DNA of 35,638 bases, taken from JBAZWE01 sp041658605 (GTDB lineage Bacteria; Actinomycetota; Thermoleophilia; BMS3ABIN01). Below are positions 6,969 through 13,502 of this stretch, one piece after another. A program made the position numbers and the translations under genes. Each line of letters begins with the position of its first letter. Within the stretch, counting starts at the first letter, position 1. The stretch covers positions 1-35,638 of the forward strand of contig JBAZZU010000022.1 of the NCBI GenBank assembly GCA_041658605.1. The letters are read 5' to 3'. The notes below the pieces were generated by a model that worked only from the letters and a program-made list of their open reading frames with translations, did no database searches and was not told the DNA's origin.

Positions 6969-7028
6969 GTCATCCTGAGCGAAGCGAAGGATCTGAGATT
7001 CTTGGTCGCCAAAGCTCCTCAGAATGAC
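6969..7028. repeat. Complete dispersed palindromic repeat
   Basis: The element starts GTCATCCTGAGCGAAGCGAA and ends CTCAGAATGAC; the termini GTCATCCTGAG and CTCAGAATGAC are inverted repeats with one mismatch. Partial copies lie at 5763-5795 and 32344-32382. This type of short palindromic sequence is, from memory, widespread in environmental bacterial genomes. It has no coding capacity. Confidence 0.8.
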
Positions 7029-7057
7029 AAGGACGTATTTACAACTGAATAGCACCA

Positions 7058-7190
7058 GAGAAAGCCGGTACCCGGGTTTTTGACAAGACCGGGTCCAAAG
7101 GGCCAGAAGGCCCGCCCGCTTAGGTGTAGATGAAAAGCCGGAGTTAGTCTGACGGCATGATATCTATCCCTGCGGGGGTAGATTTTTTTA
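7058..7190 (+). promoter_or_regulatory. L10-type ribosomal leader with transcription attenuator
   Basis: The 262-nt rplA-rplJ gap holds several hairpins: ACCCGG/CCGGGT around 7070-7095, GGGCC-AGAA-GGCCC at 7100-7113, and an intrinsic terminator at 7162-7189. In the L10 leader family, excess L10(L12)4 binds a kinked stem and lowers rplJL expression. Position directly before rplJ and the order of elements support this; exact boundaries and match to the L10 leader covariance model were not tested. Confidence 0.7.
7162..7189 (+). terminator. Attenuator hairpin before rplJ
   Basis: ATCTATCCC (7162-7170) pairs with GGGGTAGAT (7175-7183) over a TGCG loop and is followed by a T-run to 7189. It ends only 18 nt before the rplJ start, as expected for an attenuator and not for an operon end. 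Confidence 0.8.
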
Positions 7191-7207
7191 TTGCCGGGAG
7201 GTGAAAT

Positions 7208-7729
7208 ATGAACAAGGAAGACAAAGCTGCAAAGGTCGCCGAGCTGACCGGGATGGTCAAGGGCAGTACAGCATTGCTGCTGGCCGATTACCGCGGCATC
7301 AGCGTGGCCGAGGCGCGTGAGCTTCGGAGCGGACTCAAGGAGGTCGGCGCCCATTACGAGGTGACCAAGAACACCCTCATGATCCGTGCCGCCGAGGAGG
7401 CAGGCGTCGGTGATATCAGGGAGCACCTCCAGGGACCGACGGCGATAGCCTTTTGTCCGGAAGACGCGGTCAGCCCGGCCAGGGTGCTGGTCAAGTTCGC
7501 CAAAGAGCTGAAGATGCTGGAGATCAAGGGCGGCATACTCGAGGGCAAGCTGATCGATGTCGAGAAGATCAAATTCCTGGCGTCGCTGCCGCCACGTGAG
7601 GTCCTGCTGTCCCAGTTGCTGGGCGCCATGCAGGGTCCGATCCGCGGGCTGGCAATCGTTTGCGCTGGTCCTATCCGCGGGCTGGTGACTGTGCTTACCA
7701 GGATTCAGGAGCAAAAAGAGGCGGCGTAG
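7208..7729 (+). CDS. rplJ: 50S ribosomal protein L10
   Basis: The 173-aa product is L10, the base of the ribosomal stalk that carries L7/L12 dimers. The N-terminal rRNA-binding part shows LLLADYRGISVAEARELR and YEVTKNTLMIRAAEEAG; the C-terminal helix that binds L7/L12 ends TRIQEQKEAA. GGGAGGTG (7196-7203) precedes the ATG at good spacing. It lies after an attenuated leader and before rplL, the usual autoregulated pair. The gap to rplL is unusually long and holds a large inverted repeat. Confidence 0.98.
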   Translation: MNKEDKAAKVAELTGMVKGSTALLLADYRGISVAEARELRSGLKEVGAHYEVTKNTLMIRAAEEAGVGDIREHLQGPTAIAFCPEDAVSPARVLVKFAKELKMLEIKGGILEGKLIDVEKIKFLASLPPREVLLSQLLGAMQGPIRGLAIVCAGPIRGLVTVLTRIQEQKEAA

Positions 7730-7849
7730 GGGCCGGACGGGATTTATTCCCTTCGCTCCCGGCGATTCGCGCATGGGAGGTCTGGTTTTTTAGTCAGTGT
7801 TTTTGCGCGCGAATAGAGGGTCGCTGCGGGAATAAATCCCGTCCGGCCC
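7730..7849. repeat. Perfect 22-bp inverted repeat filling the rplJ-rplL gap
   Basis: The arms at 7730-7751 and 7828-7849 are exact reverse complements, beginning GGGCCGGACGGGATTT on the left. Inside them further partial pairing (GATTCGCGC at 7764-7772 with GCGCGAATA at 7806-7814) makes an imperfect stem of about 45 bp around a T-rich loop. It starts right after the rplJ stop and ends 35 nt before rplL. It could be a MITE-like insertion, an RNA processing site or a stabilising hairpin. Confidence 0.9.
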
Positions 7850-7884
7850 GGTTATTAACAAAACGTAATTATCAGGAGGAAGAT

Positions 7885-8259
7885 ATGTCAGTTGAGACTC
7901 TTATAGAGGAAATCAAGAAGCTTAGCGTTACCGAGCTGGCCGAGCTGGTCAAGGCTCTTGAGGAAGAGTTCGGCGTCAGCGCCGCGGCTCCGATGGCGGT
8001 AGCCGCTGGTCCGGCAGCCGGCGGCGAGGCAGCGGCTGAGGAAGAGCAGACCGAGTTTGACGTCGTACTCACCGTCGTGGGCGACAAGAAGATCCAGGTC
8101 ATCAAGGTAGTGCGCGCGGTCACCGGTCTGGGCCTCAAGGAAGCCAAGGAAGTCGTGGATGGCGCTCCGAAGCCCGTCAAGGAGAAGGTCGGCAAGGATG
8201 AAGCGGCTGACATCAAGGCAAAGCTGGAAGAAGTCGGCGCCACGATAGAGATCAAGTAA
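7885..8259 (+). CDS. rplL: 50S ribosomal protein L7/L12
   Basis: The 124-aa product is L7/L12, the multicopy stalk protein that recruits translation GTPases such as EF-Tu and EF-G. It has the N-terminal dimerisation helices (SVETLIEEIKKLSVTELAEL), an Ala/Gly-rich hinge around residues 35-52, and a C-terminal domain with KIQVIKVVRAVTGLGLKEAK and the final GATIEIK. The ATG at 7885 is fixed by AGGAGGA at 7874-7880. It closes the first ribosomal block and is followed by a strong terminator, whereas in many bacteria rpoB follows directly. Confidence 0.99.
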   Translation: MSVETLIEEIKKLSVTELAELVKALEEEFGVSAAAPMAVAAGPAAGGEAAAEEEQTEFDVVLTVVGDKKIQVIKVVRAVTGLGLKEAKEVVDGAPKPVKEKVGKDEAADIKAKLEEVGATIEIK

Positions 8260-8311
8260 CAGAAACGAGATTCATGCGGGAGGTGTGAACACATCTCCTG
8301 TAAAAACCGAA

Positions 8312-8341
8312 GGGCGGCCGCTTAAGCGGCCGCCCTTTTTT
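8312..8341 (+). terminator. Intrinsic terminator of rplL
   Basis: GGGCGGCCGC (8312-8321) pairs perfectly with GCGGCCGCCC (8326-8335) over TTAA, followed by six Ts. Confidence 0.95.
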
Positions 8342-8406
8342 AGTTGAATACCGATTGTCCTCATTTAATATCCATAATCAAGCTCTGTTAAGCTGATAAG
8401 TATATA

Positions 8407-8482
8407 ATGTTCAGGCCATCAATCCGCCTCTCGCTTCCAATGCGGTTATTCGCGCACAAAATGTTCAGGCCATCAATCCGCC
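8407..8482. repeat. Two identical 22-bp direct repeats upstream of the sensor-kinase gene
   Basis: The same 22 bases, beginning ATGTTCAGGCCATC and ending CCGCC, occur at 8407-8428 and 8461-8482, a 54-bp period. The sequence after each copy also shares a TTCGCGC tract at similar distance (8449-8455 and 8503-8509). A TATAAT at 8403-8408 abuts the first copy. They may be binding sites for a regulator of the kinase/regulator operon. The rest of 8342-8553 holds no gene. Confidence 0.85.
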
Positions 8483-8553
8483 GGCTAAGTCTAAAGATGT
8501 TTTTCGCGCGAACCCGGAAATAATGATTGCAAATCAAACATAGAGGAACTTCG

Positions 8554-9972
8554 ATGTCATCATTCCACACATTCATCGAAAGCAACATGGTTCCGATCAT
8601 CTTTGCGTACGGACTTACCTTCTTTGCGGCGGGACTCGCCATCGCGCTCCAGCCAAGGCAGCTGAGTAATTTTCGCCTGGCGCGTCACCTCTGGATGCTT
8701 GCGGCTTTTGGGATGATACACGGCATCGCTGAATGGGGCGATATTTTCATTCCGATTCAAAGCCCCTATTTATCGGAATTCTGGATCGCGCGGCTCTGGG
8801 ACCTCCAGCAGACCGTTTGGGCGGTCTCATTTATCTTTCTGCTTCAATTCGGCGCTACCATGACAGCCAATCATCTGCCATGGAAATCCGGCATTAAGTC
8901 AATAATGCTCAAACTTCTGCCACTCTGGGGTCTTGCGGTCACAATCATCGCGGTTTTCATCGTGCCGCAGGCCTACGGGCAGAGCTGTATCAGGTATCTG
9001 TTAGGTTTTCCCTCGGCCGTTATGACGACTGTGGCTTTTGTGCTCGAGCGACGCATCTTCATTTCCTACCGGGCCACATCCAGAACTTACATGACACTGA
9101 TAGCAGTTGCGTTTGGCGTATACGCGATACTCGGTGGTCTGACGGTCCAGGAACATGCCCTTCCCGGCCTCGGCTGGCTGGACTATGAAAATGTGTTTGT
9201 ATATACCGCCATGCCGATCTATTTCTGGCGGATGATAATCGGCTTGTGTCTCACCATACTGATAATCCGGGCGTTTCACATGTTCGATCTGGAATATCGT
9301 GAACGTCTCGAAATCGCCGAGGGGGAGAGGGCTCTTGCCGTGGAGCGCCAGCGGATCGCCCGCGACCTTCATGACGGGGTAGTGCAATCGATCTATGCTT
9401 CAGGCCTGCAGCTCGAGGCCGCGGCCAGAAGTGCCGCTACTGAACCCGAGGCAACAGCCTTGTCCATACGCCACATCGTCGGTCAGCTGAATGAAGTGAT
9501 TACCGATGTCCGAAGATATATCTATAACCTGGCCGTGGCCGGGGAGGATGAAGCCGGTTTTGAAATGTACATCAGGAAGATCGCGGATGAATTCTCAGCC
9601 GCCGGATTAATACCGATAAATATCTCAATAGAAGGAAAGCGGATCGAATTGACACCCAGGCAGAAACAGAATATAGCTTTTATCACACAGGAATGCCTGA
9701 GCAATGTAGTCAGGCATGCGGGTGCGTCCAGCGCGGAAATAAAATTCAATTTCAGGCCGGATATGCTTGTTTTCACTGTATTGGATGATGGCTCCGGCTT
9801 CACGGAGGTTTCCGAGAAGATCGCTGGAAAAACCGGCGGAAGAGGGCTCAGGGGCATGAAGGAACGCGCGGAGTCTGTTGGTGCCGAATTAATGATCAAC
9901 AGTAATTCCATCGAGGGTGGAACCCTGATTACATTAAAGATTCCTTACAGGAGGGTAAAAGGTTTTTCATGA
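8554..9972 (+). CDS. Membrane sensor histidine kinase, NarL/HisKA_3 type
   Basis: The 472-aa protein has about seven transmembrane helices in the first ~240 residues with no large periplasmic domain, so the membrane part itself probably senses. A HisKA_3 dimerisation/phosphoacceptor region follows (ERQRIARDLHDGVVQSIYA, His about residue 273), then an HATPase_c domain with N-box QECLSNVVRHAGAS, G1 DDGSGF and G2 GRGLRGMKERA. All catalytic motifs look intact. The ATG at 8554 has GAGGA 6 nt upstream. Its last bases overlap the start of the response regulator as ATGA, so they form a translationally coupled cognate pair. The signal is unknown. It lies in an insert between rplL and rpoB, behind a terminator and two direct repeats. 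Confidence 0.93.
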   Translation: MSSFHTFIESNMVPIIFAYGLTFFAAGLAIALQPRQLSNFRLARHLWMLAAFGMIHGIAEWGDIFIPIQSPYLSEFWIARLWDLQQTVWAVSFIFLLQFGATMTANHLPWKSGIKSIMLKLLPLWGLAVTIIAVFIVPQAYGQSCIRYLLGFPSAVMTTVAFVLERRIFISYRATSRTYMTLIAVAFGVYAILGGLTVQEHALPGLGWLDYENVFVYTAMPIYFWRMIIGLCLTILIIRAFHMFDLEYRERLEIAEGERALAVERQRIARDLHDGVVQSIYASGLQLEAAARSAATEPEATALSIRHIVGQLNEVITDVRRYIYNLAVAGEDEAGFEMYIRKIADEFSAAGLIPINISIEGKRIELTPRQKQNIAFITQECLSNVVRHAGASSAEIKFNFRPDMLVFTVLDDGSGFTEVSEKIAGKTGGRGLRGMKERAESVGAELMINSNSIEGGTLITLKIPYRRVKGFS

Positions 9973-10640
9973 CCGGCTTTCCTCAAAATAGCTTGATGAA
10001 GATATTGATCGTGGATGACCACGAGGTAGTGAGGATGGGGCTGCGAACCCTGCTGGAGCATCAGGGTGGTCTTAAGATCGTGGGGGAAGCTGGAACAGCA
10101 GCCGAGGCCATCAAGAAGGCGATGGAGCTGAAGCCCGATCTGGTTTTGATGGACGTCCGCCTCCCCGATGAAAGCGGCATCGAAGCCTGCCGGCAGATCC
10201 GCTCCGCCGACCCCGGGATTCAGGTGCTGATGCTGACGTCCTATTCCAGCGATGAGGCAATCTTCGCGGCGATAATGGCCGGAGCTTCCGGTTATCTGCT
10301 GAAGCGGCTTGAGTCCGAGCAGCTTTATACTTCGATCATCGCTATAAGCCAGGGACAGACCCTCCTGGATCCGACCCTCAGTGAGGCGGTAGTGAAGCGA
10401 GTGAAAGAGATCTGCGACGGCGAACCGAGCCGCGGCGTCGATTCCATGACCGAGAGGGAAAAAGACATACTGAAACTCATCGCCGAGGGCCTGACGAACA
10501 GGGAAATAGCCGGCAGGGTCCATCTCAGCGAAAAAACGGTTCGTAACCATATAACTACCATCTTTATGAAGCTTGATGTTACGCACAGGACCCAGGCCGC
10601 CATCTATTACCTGAGCAGGAACCCGGCGGACCTGGAATAG
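9969..10640 (+). CDS. LuxR/NarL-family response regulator
   Basis: The 223-aa protein has a receiver domain (ILIVDDHEVVRMGLRTLLE at the start, phosphoacceptor Asp about residue 62 in LVLMDVRLPDESG, conserved Thr/Ser and Lys in MLTSYSS and YLLKRLE) and a C-terminal LuxR-type helix-turn-helix (LTNREIAGRVHLSEKTVRNH). It should be phosphorylated by the kinase encoded just upstream and bind DNA as a dimer. The ATGA overlap with the kinase sets the start at 9969; a second in-frame ATG at 9996 lacks a Shine-Dalgarno. Plausible targets in the window are the direct repeats at 8407-8482 and the dyads at 10732-10790; this is inference. Confidence 0.95.
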   Translation: MTGFPQNSLMKILIVDDHEVVRMGLRTLLEHQGGLKIVGEAGTAAEAIKKAMELKPDLVLMDVRLPDESGIEACRQIRSADPGIQVLMLTSYSSDEAIFAAIMAGASGYLLKRLESEQLYTSIIAISQGQTLLDPTLSEAVVKRVKEICDGEPSRGVDSMTEREKDILKLIAEGLTNREIAGRVHLSEKTVRNHITTIFMKLDVTHRTQAAIYYLSRNPADLE

Positions 10641-10670
10641 ACACCGCGCTGAAAGTTCACAAGAAAGCAC

Positions 10671-10702
10671 AAACCCGGATGTAAAGAACTCATCCGGGTT
10701 TT
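10671..10702 (+). terminator. Intrinsic terminator of the two-component operon
   Basis: AAACCCGGATG (10671-10681) pairs with CATCCGGGTTT (10691-10701), followed by TTCCTTTT. Confidence 0.85.
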
Positions 10703-10731
10703 CCTTTTGCCACGCCCAGTAGGGAACCTCT

Positions 10732-10790
10732 TGGGACATATATCCCAGTTAATAGGGGACAAATAACACTTGTCCCATATACCCTATGGG
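10732..10790. promoter_or_regulatory. Cluster of three overlapping dyads upstream of the secreted-protein gene
   Basis: Three inverted repeats lie within 59 bp: TGGGACATATATCCCA (10732-10747); GGGACAA (10756-10762) with TTGTCCC (10770-10776); and CCCATATACCCTATGGG (10774-10790). They share the half-site GGGACA or its complement. Such a cluster suggests an operator for a dimeric regulator, with the adjacent LuxR-type regulator the obvious candidate. The remaining 10791-11025 shows no gene and no clear sigma70 promoter. Confidence 0.5.
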
Positions 10791-11025
10791 CGCATCCTTA
10801 AATTATCCTTCACCAGGTGAGGCATGGAAGGAAGCAATTATATGAACGCCTCCTCGGAGATTGAGTCGCCCCGGGTTTCCTTGAGACACCATCATTTGAG
10901 GGCATGGTTATAGACAAGGGTGAGTTCTGGGTGACAGCAATAAGGTAACCATTCAGAACTTGGACAAAATATAGAAACCAACAGGGTTTGAGGGTGAAGA
11001 AGTACTAAACGGAAAGGTATAGGGT

Positions 11026-12423
11026 ATGCAGCAGACTAGTAAAACAGTAAACAGGCTTGGAAAAGTAGCACTTGTGATAATGCTGGCGATATTCATGCTT
11101 GCAGTCACGATCAACAGCGGTGACAAGGCTAAAGCTTACTCCGGCGATGGGCCCCCAATCTCCGGCCTTGCTCCAAGTGGTACGATTAACACGACGACTG
11201 CAAGTGTTGACGCCTATTTTGAATGGTTTGAAGGAGATGGCACGGAATCCTTGACTCTGGATGGTGTCTTGTTAACTAACTGCACAGGTTCATGGAGCTA
11301 TCCGAATGGCATCGATCCATGGTGGTGGTCTATACGTATCCACCATGTCAGCTGTCCGGTAACAGGCCTGGCCGACGGTAGCCATACTATTGTTGCGAGT
11401 GCTCAATATACTTCAGACGCAGATGGTAACCCAACCGTCGGGAGTGTCTCTACTGACACCGGAACCTTCACGGTTTCGACCGCACCTGCCGACTCAACCG
11501 CTCCAACGATAACCAGCATCGTACCCAGTGGCTTTCTTACTGCCACCAGCGCCGATGTGGCCGTCTACTACTCAGACGCCGGCGGCATCAACACCGCCTC
11601 GGTGAGTGTCTACTGGTACGGTCCGGACACTTCGCTGTCAGCAAGCTGCGGTGTCTACGCGACTTACGCCAGCTGTCCGCAGACCGGCCTGCCCCAGGGC
11701 TCGCATAACATAGGCGTCAGTGTCGCCGACGTGGCTGGCAACGTGGCCACCGGCACCGGCACCGTCTTCATCGACACCTACGCGCCGAGCGCCGGCTACA
11801 TGTATCCGAGGAACAACTACAACACGACCCCGGCATTGATCACGGCAACGCTGAGGGATTCGACTGGTCCGGGCTGGGCTGCCGGCACCAACTCCGGCGT
11901 CAACTACAGCGCGCCGGTCGTGGTCACTCTGGATGGAATCGAAGTAACCGGCTGCACCATCAATACCGGCACCGGAGCCTTGAGTTGCCCGATCGTCGGT
12001 CCGTTGTCCGAAGGCATACACACGACTGTCATCACACTGTACGACCTGGCCGGCAACCTCGGCACCAGCACGCGCGCATTCGTGATCGATACGTCCAACG
12101 TCAAGCCCAGCATCTCGCTGAGTGGACCGTCCGCACGCTGGGGTTCATACGCCGACTATCTGGCGCGCGTCCTCTCCGTCGACTGGATGATCACCAACAC
12201 CGGCGCCACGAACGCGTATAGCGTCAGCATGACCAACACCAGCAACACCAACGGTATTACCAACAGCGGCTCCGCGACTGCTTCGTTCGGCACCATCAAC
12301 GCCGGCCTCAGCGTCATGAAGACGCTCAAGTACAGCGTTCCCGTCAGCTCAGGCAGCTGGCATACGGTAAATACTGCTACCGTCAAGGATGGCATGAGAA
12401 CCACATACAGCTACGGCGGATAG
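11026..12423 (+). CDS. Secreted protein with cysteine-paired Ig-like repeats
   Basis: The 465-aa product starts at 11026 behind GGAAAGG. A signal peptide is clear: basic N-terminus, hydrophobic residues 12-29, likely cleavage after AKA (residue 37). The mature part is Thr/Ser/Asn/Gly-rich, all-beta in appearance, and built of Ig-like modules each about 100 residues (about 43-155, 157-251, 252-355). Each module carries one cysteine followed 12-25 residues later by a second in an SCPxxG or similar motif, then GxH, suggesting one disulfide per module. A final module (356-465) has a CARDB-like flavour (DWMITNTGATNAYSVSMTN). There is no membrane anchor or sorting signal at the C-terminus, so it is probably released or wall-bound non-covalently. 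It lies 42 bp before a RiPP-like peptide gene with no terminator between. Function unknown. Confidence 0.85.
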   Translation: MQQTSKTVNRLGKVALVIMLAIFMLAVTINSGDKAKAYSGDGPPISGLAPSGTINTTTASVDAYFEWFEGDGTESLTLDGVLLTNCTGSWSYPNGIDPWWWSIRIHHVSCPVTGLADGSHTIVASAQYTSDADGNPTVGSVSTDTGTFTVSTAPADSTAPTITSIVPSGFLTATSADVAVYYSDAGGINTASVSVYWYGPDTSLSASCGVYATYASCPQTGLPQGSHNIGVSVADVAGNVATGTGTVFIDTYAPSAGYMYPRNNYNTTPALITATLRDSTGPGWAAGTNSGVNYSAPVVVTLDGIEVTGCTINTGTGALSCPIVGPLSEGIHTTVITLYDLAGNLGTSTRAFVIDTSNVKPSISLSGPSARWGSYADYLARVLSVDWMITNTGATNAYSVSMTNTSNTNGITNSGSATASFGTINAGLSVMKTLKYSVPVSSGSWHTVNTATVKDGMRTTYSYGG

Positions 12424-12465
12424 GCAGTACTCAACGCCCAATCACGAAATAACAGGAGAGACCGC

Positions 12466-12600
12466 ATGACAGCAAAAAAAGAAACGCGTAAAAGTTACGC
12501 GAAGCCTGAACTGGTCAAGCATGAGAACCTGAAGGACATCACCTTCGAGTGCCCCCAGTGGCAGTGCAGCGTAACGGTTCCGCCGCCGCCGGCCCCCTAA
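12466..12600 (+). CDS. Small peptide with lasso/RiPP-type leader motif
   Basis: A 44-residue ORF begins at 12466, with AGGAG 8 nt upstream, and is followed by a strong terminator. The N-terminal 26 residues are a leader-like, Lys-rich run containing KSYAKPELVKHENLKDIT. This keeps the spacing of the lasso-peptide leader pattern Y-x2-P-x-L-x9-T, which the RRE/PqqD-like partner recognises and whose Thr is the penultimate leader residue. The usual Gly in the middle is Glu. The putative core has two cysteines (CPQWQC) and ends in PPPPAP, unlike known lasso cores, which usually begin with Gly/Ala/Ser/Cys and need Asp/Glu at position 7-9. No maturation enzymes (precursor-binding protein, protease, cyclase) lie in the window. 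A real gene is likely; the RiPP role is inference. Confidence 0.75.
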   Translation: MTAKKETRKSYAKPELVKHENLKDITFECPQWQCSVTVPPPPAP

Positions 12601-12627
12601 GGTCGAAACGGCACTAGAGAATCACCA

Positions 12628-12657
12628 GGGCGGCCTCGAAAGGGGCCGCCCTTTTTT
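12628..12657 (+). terminator. Intrinsic terminator after the small peptide gene
   Basis: GGGCGGCC (12628-12635) pairs with GGCCGCCC (12644-12651) over a short loop, followed by six Ts and a second T-run at 12661-12667. Confidence 0.93.
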
Positions 12658-12825
12658 CGATTTTTTTCCCGATCGAATATTGACGCTACAACGTCACGAA
12701 GCATTCGCTGCCCGGAATGGCGCAAGCCTCACGGCCGGACCGGTATCAATAAGGTCTACGGGAGATGCAGACCCTGAACTCCATAAGCCGCTGCGCAATA
12801 TAGCTGCCATCCATATTCGTGTGAA

Positions 12826-12855
12826 TTGTGGTAGAGGTGAAGGTTGGGTATCGTA
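12826..12855 (+). promoter_or_regulatory. Weak candidate promoter for the NTF2-like gene
   Basis: TTGTGG (12826-12831) and TATCGT (12850-12855) are spaced by 18 nt, about 45 nt upstream of the start codon. Nothing else is recognisable in 12668-12900. Confidence 0.3.
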
Positions 12856-12900
12856 GGGGAGTCTATCGCGGTCAGAGCTGATATCAAGGAGAACTCGACA

Positions 12901-13299
12901 ATGAATCCGGACAGGGATAGCGAAGTGGTAAAGGAAGAAATCTGGGCGCTTGAAGAGGCCTATTTCACCAGCCTCTACAAGGCGGATTACAACGCCGTCC
13001 TGGCTCTTGTCCATGGTCAGTTCCTCGGGTGGCCGGGTGATGTACCACAACCGGTCGACAGGGAGGGAAGCGCCCGCTTCATGAGGCAGCTGATCCCCGG
13101 TCCCACTTCATGCACCCGCAGGATCGAGCGATGGGGAATACAGGTGCTGGGCGCGGTTGCGCTGACTCAATACGTTATTCATGTCAACTTCAGTGAAGCC
13201 GGCGCTGCGGCGAAGACTCAATCGTCGCGGATAACCCATACATGGGTGAAAGAGGGCGGGAGCTGGAAGTTGCTGGGCGGCATGAGCATAGATCAATAA
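12901..13299 (+). CDS. NTF2-like (SnoaL/DUF4440-type) protein
   Basis: The 132-aa product has the layout of the NTF2-like superfamily of small cone-shaped alpha+beta proteins: an N-terminal helix EEIWALEEAYFTSLYKADYNAVLALV, a central substrate-pocket region, and C-terminal strands ending SRITHTWVKEGGSWKLLGGMS. DUF4440/SnoaL members are enzymes, binding proteins or stress factors, so no reaction can be assigned. The ATG at 12901 is chosen for AAGGAG at 12887-12892; an in-frame ATG at 12844 would add 19 atypical residues. It stands alone between a terminator and the rpoB promoter and has no signal peptide, so it is cytoplasmic. Confidence 0.8.
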   Translation: MNPDRDSEVVKEEIWALEEAYFTSLYKADYNAVLALVHGQFLGWPGDVPQPVDREGSARFMRQLIPGPTSCTRRIERWGIQVLGAVALTQYVIHVNFSEAGAAAKTQSSRITHTWVKEGGSWKLLGGMSIDQ

Positions 13300-13403
13300 G
13301 CTGGTTCCTAACCTAATAATCGGGTTTGAAACCTTCCGCTTCCGGATAACTTACAGATTCGCGTGGTGAGCGACAGTCTGGAAAAAATATAATTACGACT
13401 ATC

Positions 13404-13432
13404 TTGCTTCTTATATCACGCTATGTTATATT
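13404..13432 (+). promoter_or_regulatory. Sigma70-like promoter for rpoBC
   Basis: TTGCTT at 13404-13409 and TATATT at 13427-13432 are spaced by 17 nt, about 70 nt upstream of the rpoB start. An own promoter is needed because rplL is separated from rpoB by a terminator and inserted genes. Confidence 0.7.
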
Positions 13433-13502
13433 GCGTTGTTCGTGCCCAAGCACGGCATTTTACGCTGCCCTGCAATAAATTCATCCACAAGGGGTGAGCC
13501 TT

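Noticed and set aside
7080..7108. TTGACA at 7080 as the -35 of an rplJ promoter
   Set aside because: No acceptable -10 lies 16-18 nt downstream, and the stretch is better explained as part of the L10 leader fold.
8407..8482. Possible mini CRISPR array (two equal repeats with a 32-bp spacer)
   Set aside because: Only two repeats, the sequence after each copy also shares a TTCGCGC tract, and no cas genes are nearby; direct operator or repeat-family sites fit better.
12466..12600. Calling a complete lasso-peptide gene cluster
   Set aside because: The leader pattern fits, but the core does not look like a lasso core and no precursor-binding, protease or cyclase genes occur in the window.
12844..12900. 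Longer start for the NTF2-like protein at 12844
   Set aside because: The ATG at 12901 has a proper AAGGAG, and the extra 19 residues do not fit the family N-terminus.
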